Source of the DNA: Sphingobium sp. CECT 9361
Lineage (GTDB): Bacteria > Pseudomonadota > Alphaproteobacteria > Sphingomonadales > Sphingomonadaceae
Direction of reading: 5' to 3'
DNA length: 64,000 bases
NCBI RefSeq assembly: GCF_918741285.1
Contig: NZ_CAKKNC010000006.1
Location: 154,779-218,778, forward strand
Shown: positions 8,989 to 17,290 of the stretch, one piece after another
Position numbering within the stretch: position 1 is the first letter of the stretch
How the letters are laid out: every line of letters begins with the position of its first letter
Notes under the pieces: model-generated
What the model was told of the DNA's origin: nothing
Database searches by the model: none
Seen by the model: the letters and a program-made list of their open reading frames with translations, nothing else
Program-made: the position numbers and the translations under genes

Positions 8989-9468
8989 TCAGCTGCGCAA
9001 GCTGCTGTATATTCGCTCCAGCAGCTTGTTCAGGCGCGCTTCTTCGCTGCCGGAAACCTCCTCAAAAGCTCGTTCGTAGATCGCCTTCGCAACAGTCCAG
9101 GCGCGGGTGCGTGCCTCAAGACCGCGTTCCGTTAGGGACACGTCAGTTACACGGCCATCGCTGGCGCGAGGCGCACAGGCAACAAGGCCATCAGCCTCCA
9201 TGCGCTGGATAATCTTAAGCATCGTTGGCAACTTGGCGATCGCGAGTTCGGCAATCTCGGTCACGCCGATGGCTTGGCCTGGCACCACACACATAAGCAC
9301 ACGCCACCGCGGGATATCCAGACCGATATCCCGCAAAGCAGGCTCAACCTTGCGGACATATTGTCCAGCAGTCTGGGTGATCCAGAAGAACGGCCACTCC
9401 CGCGCATTGAAATCACCGCCTTCCACAAACTTCTCCTGCAGCCTTTGCCTAATTCTGGAAAGGCTCAT
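8989..9468 (-). CDS. MarR-family transcriptional regulator, second copy
   Basis: 159 residues, closely related to the MarR protein at 407-904: WPFFWITQTAGQY against WPFYWLARAGGRY, GLDIPRWRVLM against GLDMPRWRVLM, and recognition helix KLPTMLKIIQRMEADGLV differing at two positions. It probably reads the same or a similar TTGAATATTCAA-type operator. It lies just downstream of a TonB receptor gene on the same strand, but a terminator at 9523-9552 separates them. Ligand unknown. Confidence 0.9.
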   Translation of the reverse strand: MSLSRIRQRLQEKFVEGGDFNAREWPFFWITQTAGQYVRKVEPALRDIGLDIPRWRVLMCVVPGQAIGVTEIAELAIAKLPTMLKIIQRMEADGLVACAPRASDGRVTDVSLTERGLEARTRAWTVAKAIYERAFEEVSGSEEARLNKLLERIYSSLRS

Positions 9469-9522
9469 AGCTCTTTACGGCGATCACTCAACTGCGGCGT
9501 CAGACAGATTATTTTGGAAGAT

Positions 9523-9552
9523 CAAAAAAGCGAGCCTCCGCCGGAGGCTCGC
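9523..9552 (-). terminator. Rho-independent terminator of the TonB receptor gene
   Basis: On the minus strand a GC-rich inverted repeat (GCGAGCCTC against GAGGCTCGC, small loop) is followed by six T residues. It starts only six bases after the receptor stop codon at 9559 and should isolate that gene from the MarR gene beyond it. Confidence 0.85.
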
Positions 9553-9558
9553 CCAAAG

Positions 9559-11820
9559 TCAGAACTTGAAGGCAGCCGAGATACCATAAGACGATGGCTC
9601 GCCGTAAATCTCCAAGCGGAAAAAGCTCACATTGTTCAGATATGTAAGATATTCCTTGTTCCAGATATTCTTGCCCCAAGCGGAGACTTCCCAGCCGCCC
9701 TCCTTGCTAGCAAGCGTTAACCGCGCGTTCTGAACCCAATAGGACGGTGCGCGATCAAAAACTTGGCCTGTCGCTTCGAGGAAGCGATTCCCCACGTAAC
9801 GGAAGTCGGTGTTAGCGATCAGTTCGCGACCGGCGCCAATCTCAAAGCTCTTTTGCACCATGCCCTGGCCTGACCACTTGGGATTGTTGACAGGACGCTT
9901 GCCGTCGAGCGAAATCGGTCCGGCATAGGTGGTGATCACAGCGTCGGTGTTCCGAAAGCGGGAGTCCAGATAGCTGCCGCCAAGCCTGATCAGGAAGGTA
10001 GGCGTAGGCCGAAGCGTCACATCAGCCTCAACGCCATAGGTGCGCGATCCGCCGATATTGCGGGTGATCGGAACAAGCGGCGATGAGGGATCGTCGACGT
10101 TGGTCTGCAGATCCTTATAGTCATAAAAGAACGCCGAAACGTTGAGATCGAGCATCCGATTTAGCAGACGGGATTTGGAGCCGATCTCATACGCCGTCAG
10201 CCTTTCCGGATCGAAGCTGGTAATTACACCGCCGAAAGGAATGCTATAGCCCCCGCTGCGAAACCCACGCGAGATCGATGCGTAAACCAGTTGGTCCGGT
10301 GTGGGCTTCCAGTTGATGCCCGCACGAAACGACGTGGTGTCGTCGGTTCGACGATCGACCAGTGCATCCGCCGGGATCACCGGCGTGACGACATGCGTGC
10401 GTCCTGTAGGATCGTTTGCGCCCAGATAGGTCTGCGCGTCGATGGAAGTCCTGTCGCTGGTGTAGCGCAATCCGGCAATAAGGCTGAGCGTGTCGGTTAG
10501 CGCATATTCCGCGTTGCTGAACGCCGCCAAAGACCGGACCTTTTGCTTGAACGTCGCCGCCAGGCGAGGCGCAAACGGCGGCAGGCCAAGCAATGCGTTC
10601 TGGGAAAGATCGGCGCTGGTCACGTCCGTGATGGAGTCATGCTCGTAAAAGCCACCTACCAAAAGGTTCAGACGACCGAGCTTGGCGAAAAGGCGCAACT
10701 CCTGCGAGAACTGGTTGATACGGGCGTAATAATTCTGGTTAGCGGTGGCGTAAGGCGAATTGTCAGGATCGTCAGTCTGGTCCCGCTGGAAATAATCGAA
10801 TGCCGTGATAGACGTGAGCGTGACAGGGCCCGCCTGATGCTCGACGCGGGCATAGCCACCATAGGCGTTATTGTTGGCGCCCTGCGGGTTATCAGCGGAA
10901 AGCTCGCGAATGCTTTGCGTTTCGCGCAGGCCAAGCGGGTTCGGTCCTGGCACGAATGGTCCGTATTTCAAGCATGCGCCGCGGTTCTTGCGGACTTCTC
11001 CGGTGAATACTTGGGGGCAAAGCGAGCCGTCCGGATTGAAGATGCCAGGACTTTTGTATGGGGTAAGTTCACTTTTATCGCGAAACGCATAGCCCATCAG
11101 CCGCACAGACGTGTTTGCGCCCTGCCACTTGAGCTGCAAGCGGCCAACCATCTGATTAGGCGCGCCATAATCTGCTCCCGTCAGGAGATTACGGTAAGGA
11201 CCGCCACTGCCTTGCGCGACCAGATAAGATGCCCGAACCGCGACTTCATCGCTTAGTGCAGCGTTGACGAACCCGTCGACACGAGCACGGCCATGATTGT
11301 CGGCATTGAAGTTCATCCCGCCGCTCGTTTCGAACTCGGGCTCTTGCGTGTAGTAGTTGACAGAGCCGCCGGTCGTGTTGCGACCGAACAGCGTACCTTG
11401 TGGTCCTTTCAATGCCTCGACCCGTTGGATGTCGAAGAAGGGCACGGTCGCCATGAACGGTTTGCTTTTGTAGACCTCATCCACGTGGATCGCGACCGGC
11501 GAGTCAAAGTTCGACGCAAATTCGTTAAGGCCGATGCCGCGTACAGTGAAAGCGGGCAAATTGACGCTGGTGGTGGCGACGACGCCCGTCAACTGGCTCG
11601 CAAGCGCTCCCACATCGGTTGCCTGGGAGCGGCGAAGGTCGTCCGCGCCGAAAACGGTAATAGCAATACCGACATCACGGACTGACTGGGCGCGCTTCTG
11701 CGCAGTGACCACGATTTCGGTAGTGGTATTGGCATCAGCTTCACTAGCTTGCTGCGCGAAGGCCGGCGCTCCAACTCCGAATGCTACGCTGCATAATAGG
11801 ACGGCAGAAAATTTCTTCAT
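9559..11820 (-). CDS. TonB-dependent outer-membrane receptor (A)
   Basis: 753 residues. Signal peptide MKKFSAVLLCSVAFGVGAPAFA is followed by EIVVTAQKR, the TonB-box/plug start of sphingomonad receptors. The plug carries VEALKGPQGTLFGRNTTGG and the 22-strand barrel ends in the aromatic residue Phe. The ATG at 11820 is chosen because it opens the signal peptide; a longer frame exists upstream but is not receptor-like. Such receptors import bulky nutrients using TonB energy. Substrate is unknown; its position between a MarR paralogue and an AraC regulator in an aromatic-catabolic region suggests an aromatic compound or a conjugate. Confidence 0.92.
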   Translation of the reverse strand: MKKFSAVLLCSVAFGVGAPAFAQQASEADANTTTEIVVTAQKRAQSVRDVGIAITVFGADDLRRSQATDVGALASQLTGVVATTSVNLPAFTVRGIGLNEFASNFDSPVAIHVDEVYKSKPFMATVPFFDIQRVEALKGPQGTLFGRNTTGGSVNYYTQEPEFETSGGMNFNADNHGRARVDGFVNAALSDEVAVRASYLVAQGSGGPYRNLLTGADYGAPNQMVGRLQLKWQGANTSVRLMGYAFRDKSELTPYKSPGIFNPDGSLCPQVFTGEVRKNRGACLKYGPFVPGPNPLGLRETQSIRELSADNPQGANNNAYGGYARVEHQAGPVTLTSITAFDYFQRDQTDDPDNSPYATANQNYYARINQFSQELRLFAKLGRLNLLVGGFYEHDSITDVTSADLSQNALLGLPPFAPRLAATFKQKVRSLAAFSNAEYALTDTLSLIAGLRYTSDRTSIDAQTYLGANDPTGRTHVVTPVIPADALVDRRTDDTTSFRAGINWKPTPDQLVYASISRGFRSGGYSIPFGGVITSFDPERLTAYEIGSKSRLLNRMLDLNVSAFFYDYKDLQTNVDDPSSPLVPITRNIGGSRTYGVEADVTLRPTPTFLIRLGGSYLDSRFRNTDAVITTYAGPISLDGKRPVNNPKWSGQGMVQKSFEIGAGRELIANTDFRYVGNRFLEATGQVFDRAPSYWVQNARLTLASKEGGWEVSAWGKNIWNKEYLTYLNNVSFFRLEIYGEPSSYGISAAFKF

Positions 11821-12124
11821 GGCGATGGATCCCCTTTGGATATCGGACGCAGGTTGGCCCTCCTTTTTTTCGTTCACGGGGATTGGACCCGATGAAACTA
11901 TGGCGGCTGCACGCCCTGCAAGCGCTAAGCTAAACGACTTTGTCATGAGGTTCCCGCTTGCGCGTGCCAAAAAAGCGTCTTGGGATGCCAAAGCGTGCAA
12001 CTCTCTAAGACAGTCAGCGCACATCATTCAAATATACTTGAAAAGGAATGCAATCGAGGGGAACATCGACATGGAGGGGTGGATGCGAATCGCGGCCGCC
12101 CACGTTGCACGGGAATAGACCGGC
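11821..12124. promoter_or_regulatory. Divergent regulatory gap with a TTCAA-N6-TTGAA dyad
   Basis: This 304-base gap separates receptor A from the divergent AraC gene. At 12027-12042 it holds TTCAAATATACTTGAA, a perfect five-base dyad that resembles, with inverted half-site order, the TTGAATATTCAA palindromes near the first MarR gene. It could be a target of either MarR paralogue or of the AraC protein. Nothing else is recognised. Confidence 0.4.
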
Positions 12125-13045
12125 ATGTCGGGATCAGGAGCTTTAAACCGGTTCGAGCAGTCGTTGCGTGAAGCCTATGGCGTCTTCGACATCGAGCCGA
12201 TAGGCACATCGCCTCGCGCGCGGGGCGGGATGAGTCCTATTGCTGCGGGGCCTTTTCGAGGCTTTCGTGTTCGTGCCCAAGGGGTACGGAGCATCCGCCC
12301 TGCCTTGTCAGGCGCATGGACGCACCAAGCATTCATTCTTATGTCTATGTCGGGTGACGTCTCTGTCCACCATTATGGCCGCTGTGTCTCACTCTGCGCT
12401 GGAGACCTAGTCCTTATGGACTCGCGGGAGGCCTGTACCATTGAGGTGGGTGATACGGGTACACAGTCGATGGTTCTTGCGCTGCCCCGTGAGATGCTTT
12501 CGAGTATGCGGCCGAACGCAGACACGCTCTATGGCCATCATGTCGCCGGGAAACGCGGCTCGACCCGTATGCTCTCTGCCATCCTGCAGACGCTACACTC
12601 GGATGGGGACGAGGATTATGGCGACGATGCCGTTGCAATGTCCGTAACGATGTCGCTTTTAGAGAACGCCCTCAATAGGTACGGTCCCGAGGAAGGCCGT
12701 CGTACACGCGCAAGCGAACAGATAGCGCGCATGCGCGAATGGGCCATGCCGCAGGTCAGCGACCCTGACTTCGATGTCGAAATGCTAGGCCATACATTCG
12801 GTTTGTCACGCCGCAGTCTGTATCGCCTGTTCGCCGAAAGCCGCACAACGCCCCACCGCTGGCTAGCCAACCTGCGTCTCGAACTGGCCCAGCGATGGCT
12901 CATGGACCCGACATCCCCGCATCGATCAGTCTGCCAGATCGCCTATGCTGCCGGTTTCAACGACAGCAGTCATTTTGCCCGACTGTTCAAGCGCCGCTTT
13001 GGGACACCACCTGCACAGTTGCGGACACAGAATTGGAGCAGCTAG
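12125..13045 (+). CDS. AraC-family transcriptional regulator
   Basis: 306 residues. The N-terminal half resembles the cupin-like AraC ligand domain (AraC_binding_2 type); the C-terminal 100 residues hold two HTH motifs, with FGLSRRSLYRLFAE and the signature IAYAAGFNDSSHFARLFKRRFG followed by TPPAQLR. It diverges from TonB receptor A, so it probably activates that gene or its own promoter. The ligand is not deducible. Family call is firm. Confidence 0.9.
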   Translation: MSGSGALNRFEQSLREAYGVFDIEPIGTSPRARGGMSPIAAGPFRGFRVRAQGVRSIRPALSGAWTHQAFILMSMSGDVSVHHYGRCVSLCAGDLVLMDSREACTIEVGDTGTQSMVLALPREMLSSMRPNADTLYGHHVAGKRGSTRMLSAILQTLHSDGDEDYGDDAVAMSVTMSLLENALNRYGPEEGRRTRASEQIARMREWAMPQVSDPDFDVEMLGHTFGLSRRSLYRLFAESRTTPHRWLANLRLELAQRWLMDPTSPHRSVCQIAYAAGFNDSSHFARLFKRRFGTPPAQLRTQNWSS

Positions 13046-13077
13046 AAACCCAAGGACAGTCGCCTAACTGACATCGG

Positions 13078-13710
13078 CTATGTCCGGTGCGGCATATACT
13101 TGGGGAGGTATAGCGCCAAATAAGCGCAACTCATCCGCTTTGCTTCCTCAACCATATTGTCCTCCAAGCGACCGCATTCCAAAAGTGAGAGACCGAACAT
13201 CAGGTCTGCCGCCTCCACCGCGTGAAAAAATATGCGGCTGCGATCAGGAATTACGGGGAGGATGAACTGCGTATCGATCAGCGCTTCGATCAATCTGCTG
13301 GTATCCATGTCGGCTTGGCGACTAGATCGTTTGATAAGCGGTGGCGTCTGCGACGATAGCATCAGTTGTTGGGCTGCAGGATTATTATCAAAGAACGCCG
13401 CTGCACGATCGATAATCACAGCCATTGCCATCTCCCAGTTGTCTAGACGTGGCAGCGGGTGCTTAATCAACTCCTGTAATTCGGCGTCGAGCAACGCAAC
13501 CAACTCTACATAAAGGCCCAGGGCGTCCTTATAGAAATGATACGCGGAGCTTTTTGGTACAGCAGCATGCGCAGCAATGTCTGCCAGCGTGATCTGGCTA
13601 CTGTCATGCACGGCCAGCAGCTTACGGGCGGCAGCGAGCAAGGATTCCCTCCGCACGCGACCGCGCGCTTGCGTAGCACGAATAGCCCCTTCCATCACGA
13701 GAGCGCTCAT
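13078..13710 (-). CDS. TetR-family transcriptional regulator
   Basis: 210 residues with an N-terminal TetR HTH at about 17-65 (SQITLADIAAHAAVPKSSAYHFYKD) and a helical ligand domain. It is the last gene of a three-gene minus-strand unit: its ATG overlaps the stop of the kinase gene (TAATG). Being in the operon of a kinase and a PLP enzyme suggests it senses their substrate, probably an amino alcohol or hydroxy-amino acid. That is inference. Confidence 0.88.
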   Translation of the reverse strand: MSALVMEGAIRATQARGRVRRESLLAAARKLLAVHDSSQITLADIAAHAAVPKSSAYHFYKDALGLYVELVALLDAELQELIKHPLPRLDNWEMAMAVIIDRAAAFFDNNPAAQQLMLSSQTPPLIKRSSRQADMDTSRLIEALIDTQFILPVIPDRSRIFFHAVEAADLMFGLSLLECGRLEDNMVEEAKRMSCAYLALYLPKYMPHRT

Positions 13711-14753
13711 TATCCAGTTCGGCCAGCAGTTGCTTTTTGACTAAGATAACGCTCCGCAACCAAGCAACAGCGCTCAACGAGAAACGGCCCAAGCTCGCGC
13801 GCTGTTTGTGTTTCGGGGCGCGTCTGCACCCAACCCAAGTAGGTTGTGCTGCGAAGGAACATAAATAATGGCAGCGTTGCCTCATGATCCTCAGGCAGTT
13901 TTCGCACAGTGCGATAGCCCTCGAACAGTGCACGCTCCATGATGGTGTAGGCCGGATGGTCCAGGTTAAAATAGAGGGCCGTAGCAAGATCGAACATATG
14001 CCAGCCAAAACCGCCATCGTCGAAATCGATCAATTTCAGCCTGCCATCCTCAATCAAGAGATTTTCGGGGACGAAATCGGCATGAATCAATCCATAATTA
14101 TGCGAACCCTGACCGAAAGCCGCGAGGTCCAGCGCGGCTTGCGCACGCGCAGCGGAGAGCAGGGCGCGCTCCTCACTGCTCAGTAGCTCCAACTCCATGA
14201 AACGACCCCAGAAGGGATCGGGGCCGATCAATCCTTCGGCATCCCAGGCATGGCGCTCGAAATCCTCACCGAATTCCACCATCCCGACATGATCGTGCAT
14301 CATTGCCGCGAGGACACCCGCATCGAAGAACAGCCGCTCAGCGCCAGCTTCGTCGAGGTTTAGCCCTTCCTCAGACGTGCCAGCGGGCGTGCCCGGCAAC
14401 CAGCCAAGCACATCGATCTGCCGCGGTTCAGGTACGCCGGGGGCAGACACCGTTTCAAAGACATGCCCGTCCAGGCTGGGTAGGATGGGCGGCACCGCGA
14501 TCCCACCCTCGGCAAGCGACTGCATCCATAGAAGTTCGGACCGTAGCGCCCTGTCACTATGGTAAGCGTGCCTGTGAACACGTACCGCGACCCGCTCGCC
14601 ATCGTTGCGATGGGCCGAAAACACTGCATTCTCGCGATATTTGATTAGGCTAAGGTTATCATATTCGCCCGGCCATCGGGCCAGCGCGATGCGGGCAAGT
14701 TCTGCCAGACGAACAGCTTGGTCGTCCTCGCCAAGGGAATAGAAGTCGGTCAT
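13710..14753 (-). CDS. APH-fold small-molecule kinase (hydroxylysine/choline-kinase-like)
   Basis: 347 residues of the aminoglycoside-phosphotransferase/homoserine-kinase-type fold. Catalytic loop LIHADFVPENLL gives Asp226 and Asn231; the metal-binding Asp243 lies in KLIDFDDGGFG. ATG 14753 has GGGGA upstream; a TTG at 14768 overlapping the previous stop is the alternative. It lies directly after a class III PLP enzyme. In animals and bacteria such kinases phosphorylate hydroxylysine or ethanolamine-type alcohols, and a paired PLP phospho-lyase then removes phosphate and ammonia. The pairing suggests that chemistry here; an antibiotic-resistance role is unlikely. Confidence 0.82.
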   Translation of the reverse strand: MTDFYSLGEDDQAVRLAELARIALARWPGEYDNLSLIKYRENAVFSAHRNDGERVAVRVHRHAYHSDRALRSELLWMQSLAEGGIAVPPILPSLDGHVFETVSAPGVPEPRQIDVLGWLPGTPAGTSEEGLNLDEAGAERLFFDAGVLAAMMHDHVGMVEFGEDFERHAWDAEGLIGPDPFWGRFMELELLSSEERALLSAARAQAALDLAAFGQGSHNYGLIHADFVPENLLIEDGRLKLIDFDDGGFGWHMFDLATALYFNLDHPAYTIMERALFEGYRTVRKLPEDHEATLPLFMFLRSTTYLGWVQTRPETQTARELGPFLVERCCLVAERYLSQKATAGRTG

Positions 14754-14764
14754 TATTGTCCCCG

Positions 14765-16048
14765 TCAAATCGAAGCGAGAGCGTCGTCGAGCGTGGCGAG
14801 TAGCCGGTCGGCATGCTCCTTCGCGAACACCATAGGTGGGCGCATCTTCAGGATATTGTCATGGCGGCCAATACGACTGATCAGCACACCATTCTCCCGC
14901 ATCAAGTTCATGACCCGCTTCGTCTCCGCTGTCGCCGGAGACCGATCAGCATCCCCCTTAACCAGATCAAGCCCGAAAAATAGTCCGCGGCCACGCACAT
15001 TTCCCACGATCGAATGTTTGTCGGCGAGCGCTCTAAGCCCTGTCTTGACATATGCCCCGACGTTACGGGCATTTTCCAGCAGATGCTCGCGCTCCAGCAC
15101 GTCCAACATGGCGGACGCGGCCGCAGCCGAGACCGGATTACCGCCGAACGTGTTGAAATAGGTCGCAGCGAGTCCGAAGCTATCAATGAGGTCGGTCGGA
15201 CCGACCAGACCAGCAATCGGATGGCCATTGCCCATCGGCTTTCCCAACGTAGCGATGTCGGGCACCACGCCACTCAGTTGATGGCCCCACATCGCGTCCC
15301 CCGTCCGGCCAAATCCCGCCTGCACTTCGTCGGATATGAACAGCCCCCCGGCTGCCCGGACAATCTCAACCGCCTTGGCGACATAACCAGGAACCGGATC
15401 GTGCAGGCCTTCATTGGCAAATACCGTATCGATCAGCAGCGCGGCAATTTTGATACCGTCGGCCTGGAGCGATTTAACCGCTGCATCCACCTGAGCGGCA
15501 AATGAATTGGACAGTTCCTCGTCGCTGCGGTCGTGTCGGTCGCGATAAGGATCTGGAATGGCAACCTTGCGCGCAAACCGGGGAAAGGCTTCAGGCACGG
15601 GAAAGCAAGTCGTCACAGCTGCCAAAGTCTGTGAATTGCCATGATAGCTGAAATCGCTGACGATGATGCCATCCCCGCCGGTGCGGTAGCGCGCCATGCG
15701 CAACGCGAGTTCGTTTGCTTCGGTGCCGGAACACGTGAAGACGGCACTCGACAGGCTGGAATCAAAGGTCGCCGTCAGGCGCTCGGCGTAAGCGACCACC
15801 GTTTCATGCAAATATCGGCTATGGACATTAAGCGTCGCTGCCTGTTTCGCGATAGCCTCGACCACGTGTGGGTGGCAATGTCCCACATGGGGAACATTGT
15901 TATAGACATCGAGATATTCGCGACCATCGGCATCGGTAACCCACACGCCTTTTCCGCTCACAAGATGGACAGGTCGTTCGTAGAACAACGGGGCATTGCG
16001 GCCTAGCACATGGTAGCGGCGCTCGAGCAGCGCTTCATCGGAAGACAT
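14765..16048 (-). CDS. Class III PLP enzyme, probable amine-phosphate phospho-lyase
   Basis: 427 residues with the class III aminotransferase fold: CSGTEANELALR for phosphate binding, Asp240 in FISDEVQAGFGR, and the Schiff-base Lys270 in ATLGKPMGNGHPIAG. KPMGNGHP and NNVPHVGHCHP are characteristic of the AGXT2L1/AGXT2L2 branch (ethanolamine-phosphate and 5-phosphohydroxylysine phospho-lyases) rather than of true aminotransferases. It is followed immediately by an APH-type kinase that could make the phosphorylated substrate. The expected products would be an aldehyde, ammonia and phosphate. Family is sure; the phospho-lyase assignment is a reasoned inference. Confidence 0.82.
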   Translation of the reverse strand: MSSDEALLERRYHVLGRNAPLFYERPVHLVSGKGVWVTDADGREYLDVYNNVPHVGHCHPHVVEAIAKQAATLNVHSRYLHETVVAYAERLTATFDSSLSSAVFTCSGTEANELALRMARYRTGGDGIIVSDFSYHGNSQTLAAVTTCFPVPEAFPRFARKVAIPDPYRDRHDRSDEELSNSFAAQVDAAVKSLQADGIKIAALLIDTVFANEGLHDPVPGYVAKAVEIVRAAGGLFISDEVQAGFGRTGDAMWGHQLSGVVPDIATLGKPMGNGHPIAGLVGPTDLIDSFGLAATYFNTFGGNPVSAAAASAMLDVLEREHLLENARNVGAYVKTGLRALADKHSIVGNVRGRGLFFGLDLVKGDADRSPATAETKRVMNLMRENGVLISRIGRHDNILKMRPPMVFAKEHADRLLATLDDALASI

Positions 16049-16416
16049 TTACGATCCTTTCACTGGACGCCGAAACACGATGGCGGCGGGCAGGTAATGC
16101 AAAGCCAGCAAGGCCACTGTATTGCGACGCAATGGCGAAACCGCCCTAGCGTGTGACCAGCAGCGCTCCAAAAAAGTATAGCGGCCCCCCTCAGGGCAAC
16201 CGCAAATACGCCTTAGCAGCAGCGTCGAAGACGTGCCGCCCGTAAGCGGGATATTATCGCTCCAATGCACACCGGCCTCCCGAGCTATCGTCACGCACAA
16301 CCATATAACAATTTGTACTCCAGTCCAATTAAAACTGGCATATTCAACTAAATTGCAATATTTTGCCGTCGATGGATATTTTTTAGCAAACCCAATTCCA
16401 CTGCAAGGAGACGCAA
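16049..16416. promoter_or_regulatory. Divergent gap with a MarR-like half-conserved operator
   Basis: No convincing gene lies in this 368-base stretch between the PLP enzyme and the SDR. At 16335-16348, CTGGCATATTCAAC matches the MarR palindrome core GTTGAATATTCAAC in 11 of 14 positions, with the right half intact. It sits about 70 bases before the SDR start and may place this gene in the same MarR regulon. A ribosome site AAGGAG is at 16404-16409. Confidence 0.45.
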
Positions 16417-17223
16417 ATGAGCGAGGCCGTTGTATCTGAAAAGCCAGTAGTCATAGTGACCGGTGGCGGTAGCGGTATCGGAGCAGCAGCGGCGCGCAGG
16501 CTGTCTCGCGATTGGCAGGTCGTGATTTGCGGACGTCGCCGAGAGCCGCTGGATATCGTGGCAGCCGAAACGGGCGCAGCCGTCTTTACGACCGATGTTG
16601 GCGATCCCACAGCGTCGATTCTATTGGTCAAACAAGTCATTGAACGGTTCGGTCGACTGGATGGCCTTGTGCTCAACGCGGGCATCCTCATAAATGCGAC
16701 CTTCAGCGAAATGAGCCTGGACGCCTGGAACCAGCAAATAGGGATTAACCTCACCGGCCCCTTCGTCATGACGCAAGCGGCGTTACCTCATCTTCTCGCA
16801 AGCAAGGGTGCAGTCGTTGCGATTACTTCGGTTGGTAGCGTCCAGACCGGGCCTGGTCTTGCGGCCTACTCGGCCTCGAAGGCTGGGCTTCAGCTAATGA
16901 CGCAGGCACTCGCATATGAGCATGCCCGCGACGGCCTTAGAGCAAACATTGTAGCACCGGGCTGGATCCGCACCGAAATGGGTGATGAGGAGATGGAGAC
17001 GATGCATATCGCCGACGATCTTGAAGGCGCCTATGCAAAGGTCAGCGAGCATGTACCGGCGCGACGTGCCGGCAGTTCCGCCGAGGCTGCCGATGCCATT
17101 GCCTGGCTACTCTCCCCCGCCTCGTCTTTCGTTAATGGTGCGGTGCTGGCCGTAGATGGCGGATCGCTCATTGCGAACGTTGGCATGACCTATTTTGACA
17201 AGCTCGTGGAGAACGACGGCTGA
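16417..17223 (+). CDS. Short-chain dehydrogenase/reductase
   Basis: 268 residues of the classical SDR family. TGGGSGIG at 15-22 binds NAD(P), LNAG at 86-89 is the structural motif, and Ser138 with Tyr151/Lys155 (YSASK) form the catalytic set. AAGGAG lies eight bases upstream of the ATG. A single-gene transcription unit seems likely, ending in the terminator at 17243-17276. Its possible MarR-type operator ties it to the iac-like genes, where an SDR (IacE) acts on an oxidised indole intermediate; substrate unproven. Confidence 0.88.
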   Translation: MSEAVVSEKPVVIVTGGGSGIGAAAARRLSRDWQVVICGRRREPLDIVAAETGAAVFTTDVGDPTASILLVKQVIERFGRLDGLVLNAGILINATFSEMSLDAWNQQIGINLTGPFVMTQAALPHLLASKGAVVAITSVGSVQTGPGLAAYSASKAGLQLMTQALAYEHARDGLRANIVAPGWIRTEMGDEEMETMHIADDLEGAYAKVSEHVPARRAGSSAEAADAIAWLLSPASSFVNGAVLAVDGGSLIANVGMTYFDKLVENDG

Positions 17224-17242
17224 GAGCCGGATCTTGCAAACG

Positions 17243-17276
17243 AAAAAGGGGCGGCCAATGGCCGCCCCTTTTTTTT
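17243..17276. terminator. Bidirectional rho-independent terminator
   Basis: A perfect GGGGCGGCC-loop-GGCCGCCCC hairpin has five A residues on its left and eight T residues on its right, so it can stop both the SDR on the plus strand and TonB receptor B arriving on the minus strand. Confidence 0.93.
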
Positions 17277-17290
17277 CATAGTCCGCCTTT

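Noticed and set aside
13710..14753. Aminoglycoside resistance phosphotransferase
   Set aside because: The fold is shared, but the operon with a phospho-lyase-like PLP enzyme and a TetR gene points to metabolism.
16049..16300. 83-codon minus-strand open frame upstream of the PLP enzyme
   Set aside because: It has no ribosome site and no recognisable motif; it lies in the divergent promoter gap.
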